Below, piece after piece: positions 1 through 10,733 of a DNA stretch of 64,000 nucleotides (within the stretch, counting starts at the first letter, position 1; every line of letters starts with the position of its first letter). The stretch covers positions 186,063,001 through 186,127,000 of the forward strand of contig NC_092333.1 of NCBI RefSeq assembly GCF_046630445.1. The letters run 5' to 3'. Source of the DNA: Rutidosis leptorrhynchoides (taxonomy: Eukaryota > Streptophyta > Magnoliopsida > Asterales > Asteraceae). The position numbers and the translations under genes were made by a program. The notes beneath the pieces were generated by a model. It did no database searches and was not told where the DNA came from. It saw nothing but the letters and a program-made list of their open reading frames with translations.

Positions 1-1460
1 AAAACACCAAACCCTTGATTGAAGGTCGAAGAGGACCGATCAGATTTCCAGAGATTCAAGGACACTCGTTCGAGTTAAAACATCACATCATACAGCTCAT
101 CTAAAACATCTGCCAGTTTCATGGACTACCAAATGACGATCCTAACTCTCACCTTGATAAATTTATATCTCTTTCGAACTCCTACAAACAGCCAGGGATA
201 GGACAAGATATAGTTCAGCTATACTTGTTTCCCTATTCTCTCACTCATCATGCTCAAACATGGTTCGAAGGACTGGAAAATGATTCCATCACGTCATGGA
301 CGAAGATGGCTACTAAATTCCTAACCAAATATTTTCCTCCTTCTAAACAAACCAAACTAAAGAATGACATCATTAACTTCAAACAAAGTTATGATGAATC
401 TATTTACACTGCATGTGAGCGATTCAAAACCCTGCTGAAGAAATGCCCTAATCACCAGTTAGAATGGTCAGCTCAAATCTGCACCTTCTACAATGGTCTT
501 ACGGTAAATCATAGGACAACGATCGATGCAGCAGCTCAAGGAAATCTGATGAACCAAACCGCAGACGAAGCATGGGAATCGCTCGAGAACATGACAATGC
601 ATTATCATGACTGGAACAGTGGTGAAACAAATTCATCATCTGCCCCACTCTCTGCACTTAACAATCAAACAGAGGCCATCAAATCCCTCACAGATAAGAT
701 GGAATCTCTCGCTAACCAACTCGGAGAATTGAAGACGCAGCCGCGGTAGGTTAACCAAGCTCAGGCCTCTGTTAATTGTACCAACCCGCAACCCACTAAA
801 GAATATCAAGTTGAGTATGAGAACCCTGATAGTTCAGTCTGTTACGTTCAATACCCAGCTCGTCAACCAAATCCCGGATTCAATAAACAACCTAAGGTTA
901 ACCAATTTCAACGAAGCAACCAGCCTTTTCACTATCTCTACACACCTTATCCACCCCAACAATCTCAATTGTCCTACGATCAACCACTTCCACTCACTGG
1001 TCCGCCAGTCGAGGAAAATTCCCCAACCACCCAAATTACAAAAGTAACCAACCCCACTCTCAGAGCTGATGATCAGTTGACTCAGTTATTCAAGGACAAC
1101 AACAGCTAAATCAGAGAACTGCATCCAGACAAGACCAGATGGAGAAACTAATGAGAAATCAATTGACTCTGCTCAGAAGTCTAGAGACGCAGCTCGGACA
1201 GTTATCACAACGCCTTGAAACCCGACCACAAGGAAGGTTAACTAGTAATACTATCCAAAATCCCCACATAGAGGAAACTAAGCAAATAGATTCTATAATC
1301 TGATAGGAAGAACCAAGGAGAAGGCCAGCTAGGCTCAAGAATAAATCGACAGATACTCAAAAGCTACCCCCTACAACTCCAGTTCATGTAACCTACCCTG
1401 GAAGGCTACAGGAGGAATCATCCAAGCTTGATTCCTTCAAACTCGATGGTAGATTCCTGG
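1..1460 (+). pseudogene. gag: El-1 gag (nucleocapsid polyprotein), broken
   Basis: Would form the virus-like particle of the element. The reading frame is already open at base 1 and is the typical Athila gag: RPIRF near the left edge, a HGLPNDDPN block near 120-150, and the retrotransposon gag core HHAQTWFEGL at about 246-275, with a FPPSKQTKL stretch near 330. In-frame stops at 102-104 (TAA, in a position that is normally Gln) and at 747-749 interrupt it. The frame stays readable past 749 as a Gln/Pro-rich tail to about 1110. It then shifts to a coiled-coil-like Gln/Leu-rich stretch (about 1098-1300) that leads into the protease. No CCHC knuckle is visible. Confidence 0.82.
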
Positions 1461-1465
1461 ACACC

Positions 1466-2185
1466 ATGTCCAATGTTCTAAACCAGAAGAGATACATCCG
1501 AAGCCTTCTCTCTACTAAGGAGAGGATACCATATTCTAATAAAATTCCACTGAGTGAAGAATGCTCGGCATTACTCAGAAACTCTCTACCACCAAAGCTA
1601 GGAGACACGGGCCGATTCATTTTCCCGTGTTCGATCTATCAATCTGGAACCATTCATATGCTAGCAGATTTAGGAGCAAGTATCAACCTAATCCCATACT
1701 CTCTCTACAAGAGATTAGAGTTAGGAGACTTTTCACCAACTAAAATGACAATCCAACTTGCCGATCACACAATTCGATATCCTAAGGGCATAGTTGAGAA
1801 CGTCTTGGTGAAAGTCGACAAATTCTTGTACCCTACGGATTTGGTAGTGATGGACAATAAGGAAGACCTACACATACCAATAGTGTTAGGAAGACCTTTC
1901 ATGAATACGGCTAGGACTGTCATTGATGTGTACAATCAAACCTTGATCTTGCGATCACATGGGGAGAGCGTTACCTTCAAAATTGACCGACCTACCGATC
2001 TTTCTGGACAGGCAGGGATGTTTGCTATTTCCACCAGACGGATCACTTCCGATGACAAGTCTTCACCACCAGCAGATGATATCGAAATGGGTGTCGAATC
2101 ACAGTCTGCAGACGACCCAGAAATGGAACAAGAGGATCCCAGCGAAGAAATAGAGGAAGAGGAAGAACCTGAAGAGGAAGAGTAA
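1466..2185 (+). CDS. El-1 retropepsin-like aspartic protease
   Basis: An open frame of 239 codons. The protease active-site loop is DLGAS (about residue 69), followed by INLIPYSLYKRLELG and, near residue 140, the second hallmark VLGRPFMNTA. This is the Athila/Tat form of retropepsin, which cleaves the gag(-pol) polyprotein. The start Met is only the first in the frame; the natural protein would be part of a gag fusion. The C-terminus is an unusual acidic tail (last 35 residues mostly Glu and Asp) that ends the frame cleanly at 2185, just where RT should begin. The downstream unknown ORF starts 60 bp later in another frame. Confidence 0.85.
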   Translation: MSNVLNQKRYIRSLLSTKERIPYSNKIPLSEECSALLRNSLPPKLGDTGRFIFPCSIYQSGTIHMLADLGASINLIPYSLYKRLELGDFSPTKMTIQLADHTIRYPKGIVENVLVKVDKFLYPTDLVVMDNKEDLHIPIVLGRPFMNTARTVIDVYNQTLILRSHGESVTFKIDRPTDLSGQAGMFAISTRRITSDDKSSPPADDIEMGVESQSADDPEMEQEDPSEEIEEEEEPEEEE

Positions 2186-2246
2186 ATGGAAGACGTAAAT
2201 TAAACTGCGATATCCCTCTCTAAGCATTAAGCGTCATGAAGAATTA

Positions 2247-3659
2247 ATGAGGCTGGAGACGGAAGATCACAGTTTAATCATTCGTTTCAAGAAGAAGACT
2301 GATAAGGTTGAGGTTAAAGATATAGAAATTGACCCTGTAAGTATCAACGTAAAGAACCAGAGTACTGAAGAAGCCCGTTCATCAGACGAATCCTCAGAAG
2401 AAAATTATACCGATGATGACGAGGAAGAGAAACATGAAGACATTCTGGATAACTCACACTCTCCAACCGAACCAGATCAAGGGGAGCTGGACTCTTCTTC
2501 AGATCGGATTCCGGTCATATCTACACACGCCGACATGATAACATTCATCAATAACACCGATGAATTTGAAGATATTCTCGAAGCCTTCCGTAAATCAACA
2601 ATTGATTTCACGCTACGCTTAACGGAATGAATCATGGCTATCCGAGAAGAATACAACCTCTATCTCCAAAGAGAAGACAATGATGTTGACATCCTAGAAG
2701 AGCGCATTAAAGACTTTATCAATACCCTTCACGATCATATTTACCGTGAAGAAAGGCAATGAGAGCACATTTCAGTGGTCCGCACTATCCTTGAGACAAG
2801 ATTCTATCGAGATCAGAAGGTCATTTACTCTAAGGTTTACAACGCCTTAGCCGGATCTGAACTTCCTTTCTCAGCAAATCAACGAGCACTACTGACTCTC
2901 ATCCAGAAGCATACGGATCTTTCCACCGGACGCCCGACTTATCACTCTGATTTGCAAATGATCAAGGATATTCACAGCTTTTTCGCTCTCTTGGAAAAAG
3001 ATAATTTCGAAAGCACACCAGACAGGCTAGTGATTTATGTAACAATTGATCACCACGCTGATCTGATTATCAAATAGTTACGAGACGCAATTACAGAAGA
3101 AGTAAGACGCAACAATCCGTTCTCTCATCTTAAACCAGATCGAGTCAACATTACCACCTACATTACGAAGCAGATAGCACGTATCTTCCACGAATTCACG
3201 GATCCAAGTTTCACATTTAAAGTCGGATGTCAGGAGATATACTCAAAGACTGTGACATTGATGCTCGGGTCAGGATTGCTTTTCACTTCTTTTCAGCTTC
3301 GCCTTTTGACCAATCTGTATAAAGCTACAGACTCTTACTGTGGAGATCACTATTTCAAAGATTTCGAAATACTAAAGATACAGTTTCTGACACTGTTTGA
3401 AGACCTCCGAAATGAGCATCCTATCAGAGAGATAATCACCACCAGCACTGCCTCTATGATTGACATTCATGGATCAACCAGCAGAGCTGTGGATCATATT
3501 CTCATCGGACTTCAAGATTTATCACGAGCCAAAATTGCACACTACCTATCTTTCAGAAGATCTTCAAGAGAGATACCGGATCTTCTACCACTTTTAGTCC
3601 GACACTTTCTCAGGATTTACCCACCAAGACTCACATTTCCTCGAGAAGACCAAGATTAA
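2247..3659 (+). pseudogene. Unknown ORF in place of pol, about 470 codons, three internal stops
   Basis: Three open segments (2247-2630, 2775-3077, 3252-3659) lie in the same frame. The stretches between them also read as protein-like sequence, so this is one long frame with stops at 2628 (TGA), 2760 (TGA) and 3075 (TAG). The N-terminal third is very acidic with Ser/Glu/Asp runs. The rest is mixed helical-looking sequence rich in Leu, Ile, Arg and His, with one hydrophobic stretch near 3249-3300 (VTLMLGSGLLF) that might be a membrane segment. I find no RT, RNase H, integrase, zinc-finger or chromodomain motif and do not recognise the family. It could be an env-like ORF left after loss of pol, or a captured host sequence. 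Confidence 0.6.
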
Positions 3660-5211
3660 AACCACCAACAAGGAATGTTTGCTTTCTAAGCATCACTACG
3701 GTCGAGCGAATGACCTTAAACAAAAGCGCTTCTCGGGAGGCAACCCGTGCAACAAAGTAGAGTAGAAGAATAAAGGATGACAAATGAGCCAATCAATAAA
3801 GATTGCAACTTCAAAGATTTAAAGCCAGCTAGTATCTTCACAAGCAACATCTGCTAGTGGTACTTCTTTCTTCCCATTACTAGCTCAAACTTTAAATTAT
3901 ACCACATCCTAGCTTATCACTAAGTGTGGGATCCCAACCCAAATAAACACTAGATAAATATTCCCAAATCTTAAACTAAAACTCCTAAGTGTAGGATACA
4001 CTAGGAACATTGAGGACAATGTTTGTCTAAGTGTGGGATGTTGGTATAATCTTTTTATGTAGTATTAAAATAACCCATTATGAAGATTCCAAGTTCTTAA
4101 GCCAAATTTCAAAATTTTTAACAAGAGAAAGCCTTTACAAAAAAGTATTTTTGAAAACCTAAAACGTTTGTAAATAAAAGTAAGGCTTAAGTAGGGTGGA
4201 AATCTTGTTAGGCTGAACCAAATCTCTAATAGAGCATTGCATGACTAGGCATTATCGACCTAAATTGATTACGGTGAGGCAGCCAAATAAGACCAGCATT
4301 CATCATTAATGCTTCACTGTTTTCGTTGAGAGTGCTGATGGCTGTGCTCAGAATCAGAACTTGCTTTAGATCTACATTTTCAAAGCAGCGAAATGTGATT
4401 CGGTTATAATCAGAAAAGCTAGCCATTTGTCAAAAAAAAAACAAAAAAAAAAAAACCTTTCGCACCTCCACTACTTCTACTTCTACTTCTACTTCACCAC
4501 CTCATTCACATCATCCTTACTAGCACTCGAAAAATCCAGAAAATGAGATTCCTTTCGAAAACTCGATGTTATAAACCTCTCAAGTATCATGGCAAAGGTC
4601 TTGAAAAATTTTACCGGCAAAAAGTTTCCTTTAAAAAAAAATTCAAAAGTTCTGAAAAAATGAGCACAACTTATAAAGAGAAACGCCAAAGAAGAACTTG
4701 ACCGAAAATGATTATCAAATGAAGAAAAGTTCAAAAGTGCCTCTCAAAATATCAGCACTACTATCTATCTTAAATTCCGAATAAAAGTCTTCATAAAGAC
4801 TGTATTACCTTTTTCTCACCCCTCAAAAACAACTTCACTACCACTCCAAAATTCCTTTCCATTATTGACAAATGACCTAGAAGTTATGGTTACTACCGTT
4901 CTCACATTAGTAGCAAGGATTTGAGTCTTTATCAAGCCTATGACGATGGGTACAGCATGACTGGCTATGAGTGAATTCATTTCTTAGATTTACAGGGAAC
5001 CCTAAATATTTGTGTGATTTGAGTGACCCGTGAAAGCTAGCCTAAGTCATGTAACCTCCTCGCATGCTTGCAGAGATAGTTTCAATCCTAACATAGATAA
5101 CTAATCTTACTTTTCGCTCTTATAATAAAAAGCAAACCGCTTAGGCTATTAGAAAAGAAACTCTGAAAAGATTTTTTAAGGGAAAAATGAGAGTTTGCTT
5201 GAGGACAAGCA
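3660..5211 (+). other. El-1 3' non-coding region with repeated AAGTGTGGG motifs
   Basis: No gene is seen. The stretch holds CTAAGTGTGGGA-like words near 3921 and 4028, a variant with AAGTGTAGGA near 3987, and the final copy in the polypurine tract at 5217. It also holds an A-run (4434-4456), a short CTTCTA microsatellite (about 4473-4497) and no ORF with a recognisable domain. Such polypurine-tract-like words between pol and the 3' LTR are also found in El-3 and El-4. Confidence 0.6.
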
Positions 5212-5231
5212 AAGTCTAAGTGTGGGATATT
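5212..5231 (+). promoter_or_regulatory. El-1 polypurine tract (plus-strand primer site)
   Basis: The purine-rich word AAGTGTGGGATATT lies directly against the LTR start TGATATCGG. It is preceded by the inverted word GCTTGAGGACAAGC, which is also present beside the 3' LTRs of El-3, El-4 and El-7. This is the expected position for plus-strand DNA priming. Confidence 0.7.
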
Positions 5232-5454
5232 TGATATCGGCTAAAAAGTCACGTTTTCACCCCAGTATTAAGGCCCAAAAACAAGAAAGATTCAAACTTT
5301 ATCCGCAAAATACCTGCTTCGTCGGTTAAAATTGAAGAGCAAGTTATTACGAAGATAGTGCAAAAAGAATCAAGAGAATCGGAGCTAAAACGAAGATTCT
5401 AGAGCGAAAACGGTGAAAGACAAGAAATTAAGTTACGATCCAGCGGATCAGCAA

Positions 5455-5625
5455 GCCAAACGGCTTGCCAAACGGGCTGCCAAACGACTTGCCAGTATGG
5501 CAAACGGCCTACCATATGCCCAGATCAAACAAGCACGTTAAACAGGCTGGCCTGGCAAACGGCCCTGGAAAACGGCCCCAACAAACGGCTTGCCAAACGG
5601 CCTGTCAGCCGTTTGCAGGCAAATT
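5455..5625 (+). repeat. Cluster of about nine CAAACGGC-type short repeats in the LTR promoter
   Basis: The core AAACGG, mostly within GCCAAACGGCTTG or GGCAAACGGCC, recurs about eight times directly and at least once inverted (GCCGTTTGC at 5608) in 170 bp. It ends just before the TATA-like box at 5633. The inverted copy in El-7 (about 62806-62925) has the same cluster in the same place, with different copy arrangement. Its position suggests an enhancer array; this is inference. Confidence 0.7.
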
Positions 5626-5632
5626 TCAAGCT

Positions 5633-5640
5633 TATTTAAA
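5633..5640 (+). promoter_or_regulatory. TATA-like box of El-1 LTR (TATTTAAA)
   Basis: TATTTAAAGG is followed within about 30 bp by a pyrimidine/CA-rich start-like region (CATTCATTCCAACACAC). The same box is kept in the El-7 LTR (minus, 62775-62782). Confidence 0.55.
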
Positions 5641-7218
5641 GGGTCTTTGTCATTCATTCCAACACACACTTCAATTCACTTATTTCTCTCTCTTGTACAA
5701 TATTAGTCATACTTTCAAGGTCTTCGACTCTGTGCGGGAAATCTAGTACCCGGAGAAGAACGCCGAAGATTGTATTAGGAGCGGTCTGGAGTTTGAAGTT
5801 GTCACTTTTGTATTCGGAACTCGTTTAATCTACTGGTACTTCTATCCTTTATCTTTATATAATGTCTTCTATCATTATGTTCTGTGATGTTGTTGTCATG
5901 ATTAGCGAGTAGTTATCTTTAGTGTATGCTATGATGTAACCAGTTATAATGTCGAAATAATATTATGGTTTGTGTATGTTGTCGAAATGCTTTTCGATTA
6001 TGCTTTAAACTCAATCGCTTTTCCAACTAATAGAACATAGTTATTGGCTCTGTTATTGGGAAGTCGCGAACCCCGATTCAGAGTACACTATCTGTGTCAC
6101 CCCTTGGTAAGAGAAGTCTATCGGATACAACGTAAGATCGACTAAGGCACACCGGTTGTAGTAAGTCTATCAAGCTTTGGATTCCGACTGAGGACTCTTT
6201 CGTAGTGAAACATCTAACTAGACCCCTAGTACATTGTCGGTCCCAGACCATGCTAGTGTAGTCACCAAGCATATAAACTTCGTACGTGCTTGCTGAAGCA
6301 CGACGGTTGTTGTAAGCTGTACCTCTGCTAAGTAAGGCCATGGAACCCGGTCAGTGCTGATTAGTACACTTCACCATAACGCGGTCTCAAGCATTACACC
6401 CTGCTTGAGGGATTCTTGGTTAATTAAGGAACTGTTTGTTTAAACACATAAAGGATTGGACCGTTAGAATTACCAAACGTGTTCATGGAAGTCAACTTGA
6501 CTTGGCCATGGTGTTCTTTATGGTTGAACTCTTTTAAGGGCCTAACTATCTTTTAAACCCAATCAATAACGAAAGCATTGAAACACATCACGTCTCTCGG
6601 ATACGGTAAACCCTGTATTCTATTATGCTTAATAAAGTTTAGACCTTTGTGGAATGTTAATACGTCACCCAACCGAGTCGCTCAATTGGATGAGCCGTCA
6701 GAACATGTATGCCTGTAGTCAGACTGCACGGGCGTCAGGGGTAAGGGACGTTGCTGTCTATTCAGAATCTTCAAGCCTATCGCATTACCCAGTGACATGT
6801 CTTACGACAGGAGCGTTTAGGACCAGTGTAATGAATACAAGGCCTCTACCTATTCATGAGCCAGCATTCCTTAATCTCGACAGAATAACTGATGAAATCA
6901 TAGTATGCACTTGTTTTAACGTTATCTGAATTACGAATTTTATTGCATTTACTTTATCTATCTTATAAACTAGAAAAACTCAAAATTAGGTGACCACTAC
7001 TCCTTTATAACTATCTTAAGCTTTACATATAGGTTCGATTCTACTGATATCTTGAAAATACGACCATAGGTCATACTTCCCTTACTCATAATAAGGAGTA
7101 GTACGATTTAGGCCCTGATAAATATAAATTTAAAACAGTACCCCTCTTGGTGGCTGATTCTGATGTGTTGCGACCTAATGACACCGCACAAATAAAACCG
7201 TCCGTTTTGGCCATATCA

Positions 7219-9230
7219 CCGCGGGCTTTGTGCTCAATTGTACAGTTTCTGGTTTCATTTTCAGAACTGATTGTTTATGTTTCTGTGATGTTATGAATGC
7301 TGTTTAGATCTGCCATGTTAAAGGACTTGCTTTGCCATGATTAAATAAGTTGAATATAAGATTAACTAGTAATTGATGCTATGATCTCTTATTCGATTCT
7401 TGTCACTTGTTTAGATCTAGTCAATCAAACAAAATGTTAGGATTGCATGCAACTTAGGTAAAGTATCAATGGTTGTAATAAACTTGGCTTATTACAATTC
7501 ACACTTATATAATAGAATTCTTTATTAATAGACTTATTCAAATAACCTTTGATTATGTGTATTCGATTGTCAATTGCATGAGAACTTGATTATGATTAAT
7601 TTTTAGTTAGTAACTTGAATTAATCCAATCAGGTTTATTAGTTTATCCCATTGTAAGTCTAATTGAATATTACTTAGATCGACATCAAGTTTATGTGATA
7701 CTTTTCATGTGATTATTTGAATGCCATGAATGAAGACATTAGCTATGAACATCACTTAATTAATGTATGCTTTGAGTCCTACTTTATGAATGATATGCAA
7801 CACTTAGCTTAGCCTTTTAGGGATAATAATTGGTCTATGATTGTTATCTTGCTATTTGTTAATATGAGTTATGAAATAATCAATATGTTTCCCGTATAAT
7901 CTATTTGTTCATGTAACCACTTCTATTTTATATAGTTTATTCAAATCAAAACTCTATTCTATCTTTCCTAAGATAGTATTATTTAATTTACTAAGAACAT
8001 ACCTTTTATTATCTCTTACCTAAGAGATAGTATTCCATACTTAAATACCAACAAAAACATAAAAAATATATTTCTAGTTCTTTAATAAGAATTAGACTAC
8101 ATAAGTAAACCAACTTAATACCGCTTCCACGCTCTCTTGAGATGATAACCCCAAGCTTCCTAAGTTCATATCACAAGTCTTCAAGGCTTTTGTCAACATT
8201 TGATTGCAACTATATGCATTCATTGGTTACTTGCAACACTCCAAATAAGACTCTGTTGTTTTACATGAAGACTTCTAGGGAATTACACTAATCATAAAGA
8301 GATACGCATACTTAAGCATGTAAGTAATGCTTAATGATTAATCAAGTGGAAAGCATCTCTTTAGTTGGGACTTAATGATCATCCTAATCATGTCTACATA
8401 TATTTTAGACTTAAAGGATGACTTGCAAAAGGACATTTAGCAACACTTATGTGTTTAACCTGAATCACAAGCTAAAGTGTCATTAAGACATCATTAGGTG
8501 AAATTAAACGATATTAACATCCTAGAGACCAAAACTCTTTTGAATAGAAGAGGGGAACTATTCTAACCATGTTGAAATAAGTTTCGTGAATTATAGATGT
8601 CCCAAAGTGGTCAAACTTTATTTGTTCAAGAAATTTGGATAGAGAGAACTGCGGTCGGCCAACGGTTGACCGTGGAGTCGACCGTGTACCTGGTTTCTCA
8701 GAAACCAAGGTACAAGACTCCCACGGTTTCACCTGCGGTCGACCGTGGACCTATCCGTGTACTTCTTGAGTTTTTGAAAGGACTTTTTTGACTTGTTTAT
8801 TATGTGTATTGATTGTTTGCTAGAGATCATGTAGGCTTGTAAACTTGTGTTGTTTTATACGCTTTTAAGTACTTGAGACTTGGTGTCATCATCAAAACAA
8901 AGTGATTAACATTTGAATATTATCATGGGATCACTAACCAACAGATTGGATCTCCTCGCGCTTCAAACACAAAAAGATTCAATGGATTCAATGGCTTTCC
9001 AATCATCTTCGTTATTGTATAGATTAGAGAATTTATTTATTTTGTTTTAGTTTAAGTTGCTCTCTTTGCAACATAGTTCTTTCGAGTTCGTCATAGTGCC
9101 CAAACTTTTGTAATGGGCTCTATGTTTGTGTTGTACCATAAATCTTCTCGTGCTATAAAATGTTTGCTTTTTGAAAGAAAAAAATAATAATAAATACGAT
9201 TCAATTAAATATAAAATGCTCAATGGGCCG
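7219..9230. other. Intergenic DNA, no gene seen
   Basis: AT-rich sequence without a convincing ORF. The part from about 8100 to 8930 has the look of an old LTR fragment: a GC-rich motif cluster at 8651-8748, and near 8883 the words TTGGTGTCATCATCAAAAC that I associate with SIRE-type copia elements. I cannot find the partner LTR or any coding remains, so it is left unclassified. Confidence 0.5.
8651..8748. repeat. Cluster of GTCGACCGTGG-type motifs plus a hairpin
   Basis: The words CGGTTGACCGTGG (8663), GAGTCGACCGTG (8675), GCGGTCGACCGTGG (8735) and an inverted GAAACCGTGG (reverse strand of 8721-8730) crowd into about 100 bp of otherwise AT-rich DNA. Between them GGTTTCT / AGAAACC (8692-8706) forms a perfect inverted repeat around one base. 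The density resembles the promoter repeat clusters of the LTRs in this window. Confidence 0.55.
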
Positions 9231-9413
9231 TTGAACCATCAATATTAAACGGGACAATTTTAGTTTAAAAATAATAAACATTGAACTTGTCTTATTTGCT
9301 TTACTTTGGTCCACCGATAATAAATACGATTGAACCATCAATATTAAACGGGACTATTTTAGTTTAAAAATAATAAACATTGAGCTTGTCTTATTTGCTT
9401 TACTTTGGCCATT
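9231..9413. repeat. Tandem duplication of a 99-bp unit
   Basis: The block beginning TTGAACCATCAATATTAAAC at 9231 is repeated from 9330 with only a few changes (for example GACAATTTT versus GACTATTTT), ending at TTTGGCC near 9413. Confidence 0.85.
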
Positions 9414-9419
9414 GAATTA

Positions 9420-10230
9420 TTTATGTATGTTTATGGATGTATGTATGTATGTTTTTGCATGTATGTATGTATGTATGTATGTATGTATGTATGTGTAGGT
9501 AGGTATGCCCGTATGTATGTATGAGTGTTATGTCTCTATATGTATGTGTGCTTGTATGTAAGTAGGTATGGTCGTTTTATATATGTTTTACGTATGTTTA
9601 GGTACGATTATATGTACGCATGTATGTAGGTGTTTGCAGGGGCGGACCTATGAAGGGTCAGGGTGGGTCGGCCGACCCCGGCGGATTTGCAATTTTTAGT
9701 GTAAATTTTTCGGTTTTTCGATTTTGCCCCCGGTGGAATTTTTTTTTTTCCCCAAACCCTTCATATTTTGTCCCAAAACCTCCATATTTTGCCCCAAAAC
9801 CTTCGTATTTTGCCAAAAAATCTCTAAATTTTGCTCAGAAAACTCTATATTTTGCCCCAAAACCTCCATATTTTGCCAAAAAAATCTCTACGTTTTAGAA
9901 AAAAAAATTCGCCCTCGGTGAAAAATTTCCTGGATCCGCCACTGGGTGTTTGCATGTAGATATGTATGCTTAGGTGTGTATCTTAGTTCACTTTTAGCAT
10001 GTTTTAGCTGTATGTATGTATGTTTGTTTGTTTGTTTATGTATGTATGTATGTATGGATGTATGCGTATGTAGTTATGCCCGTATGTTTGTATGCGTGTA
10101 GATGTTAAGTATGCATGGGTGCTTATTTGTACGTAGGTATGTTCTATTTTTGTATGTTTTACGTTTGTAGATTTGGATGCTTAGGTATGTTTAAGTTTGT
10201 TCGCTTGTGGTCATATATATCTATTTGTTC
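9420..10230. repeat. Degenerate TATG/TACG microsatellite, split by a hAT MITE
   Basis: Long runs of TATG with scattered variants (about 9420-9636 and 9953-10230). The two arms were one array before the MITE at 9637-9944 inserted. No gene is present. Confidence 0.8.
9637..9944. mobile_element. hAT-type MITE (308 bp) with 8-bp TSD
   Basis: Flanked by the perfect 8-bp duplication GGTGTTTG (9629-9636 and 9945-9952), the size made by hAT transposases. The ends are CAGGGGCGGACCTA and, on the other strand, CAGTGGCGGATCCAGG: terminal inverted repeats with the CAGNGGCGGA start common to plant hAT non-autonomous elements. The interior has about six units of a roughly 21-bp repeat around CATATTTTGCCCCAAAACC. 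The ORFs through these repeats are not genes. It needs a transposase from elsewhere. Confidence 0.9.
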
Positions 10231-10281
10231 TTTTAGCGTTGCTTTTCTTGATATGCCTTAAGCTCCGCTCATCAAAACTAT

Positions 10282-10282
<1 letters not shown>

Positions 10283-10320
<38 letters not shown>
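10283..10320. repeat. Poly-T tract (38 T)
   Basis: Uninterrupted run of T following ACTATG. It may be the A-tail of an old minus-strand retroposon, but I cannot identify a body next to it. Confidence 0.8.
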
Positions 10321-10322
<2 letters not shown>

Positions 10323-10544
10323 GGCTCTATTAAGTAACGCAACAGCAAGCGCCGATTTGTTGGCGACTTGACGGCCGTTTAAAGCCTAAATTGAATCCCA
10401 GGTATGATCTAAATCCCATGAAAATTTGATTCTACCATTTTTATGGCGTGTTTTCCATTTTATTTTATTTTTTTATTATTATTATTATTAAAAAAAATTA
10501 TTTTTATTTTATTTTTATTATTTTATTATTTTTTATTGTCGGAG

Positions 10545-10733
10545 GTCCGTTGGAAGCAATCTCTTTACCCGTCGAACAGAGAGATGGAAAACCTTCTCTA
10601 CTCTTGGAGTGTTTCACTCGGAGTGGAGAAATGACTTCTCTTTATTCAAGGATAGAGGAATGATTGTCTACGTCTCACATCCCCCATACCCCACATGTGT
10701 GGGATTGGGTTTTGTTGTTGTTGTTGTTGTTTG
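10545..10733 (+). mobile_element. Au-like SINE, 5' part missing or degraded
   Basis: The order of words GGAGGTCCGTTGGAAGCAATCTC, then CTACGTCTCACATCCCCCATACCCC, then ACATGTGTGGGATTGGGTTTTG followed by (TTG)n matches the 3' half of the widespread plant Au SINE family as I know it (GGAAACAGCCTCTCTACC ... CCCCACTTGTGGGATTACACTGGGT and a TTG-rich end). I do not see the pol III A and B boxes expected at the 5' end, so it is probably truncated. No clear TSD found. Confidence 0.65.

Larger units (their letters stand above)
1..7218 (+). mobile_element. El-1: Athila-like Ty3/gypsy element without pol, 5' end outside window
   Basis: Internal region with gag (1 to about 1460), aspartic protease (1466-2185), an unknown broken ORF (2247-3659) and a 3' non-coding region, closed by an LTR at 5232-7218. 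The order gag-protease and the protease wording (ADLGASINLIPYSLYKRLE, then LGRPFMNTA) are those of the Athila branch of Ty3/gypsy. No reverse transcriptase, RNase H or integrase motif is present between the protease and the LTR in any frame. The element is therefore non-autonomous. The 5' LTR lies left of the window, so no TSD can be checked. A second copy of the same LTR family lies inverted at 61323-63160. Confidence 0.88.
5232..7218 (+). repeat. El-1 3' LTR (1987 bp)
   Basis: Starts TGATATCGGCTAAAAAG and ends TTTTGGCCATATCA, a TG...CA LTR. Both ends are matched by the inverted copy at 61323-63160, which fixes the limits. It carries a promoter-like repeat cluster at 5455-5625 and a TATA-like box at 5633. 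The short ORFs inside it (for example on the minus strand at 6078-6341) have no recognisable domain, and I treat them as chance. Confidence 0.85.

Noticed and set aside
6078..6929. ORFs of 87 and 91 codons in the El-1 LTR
   Set aside because: No start context or domain, and I see no matching open frame in the El-7 LTR.
9620..9921. Two overlapping ORFs rich in Phe, Pro and Lys
   Set aside because: They read through the internal tandem repeats of the hAT MITE; composition follows the repeat.
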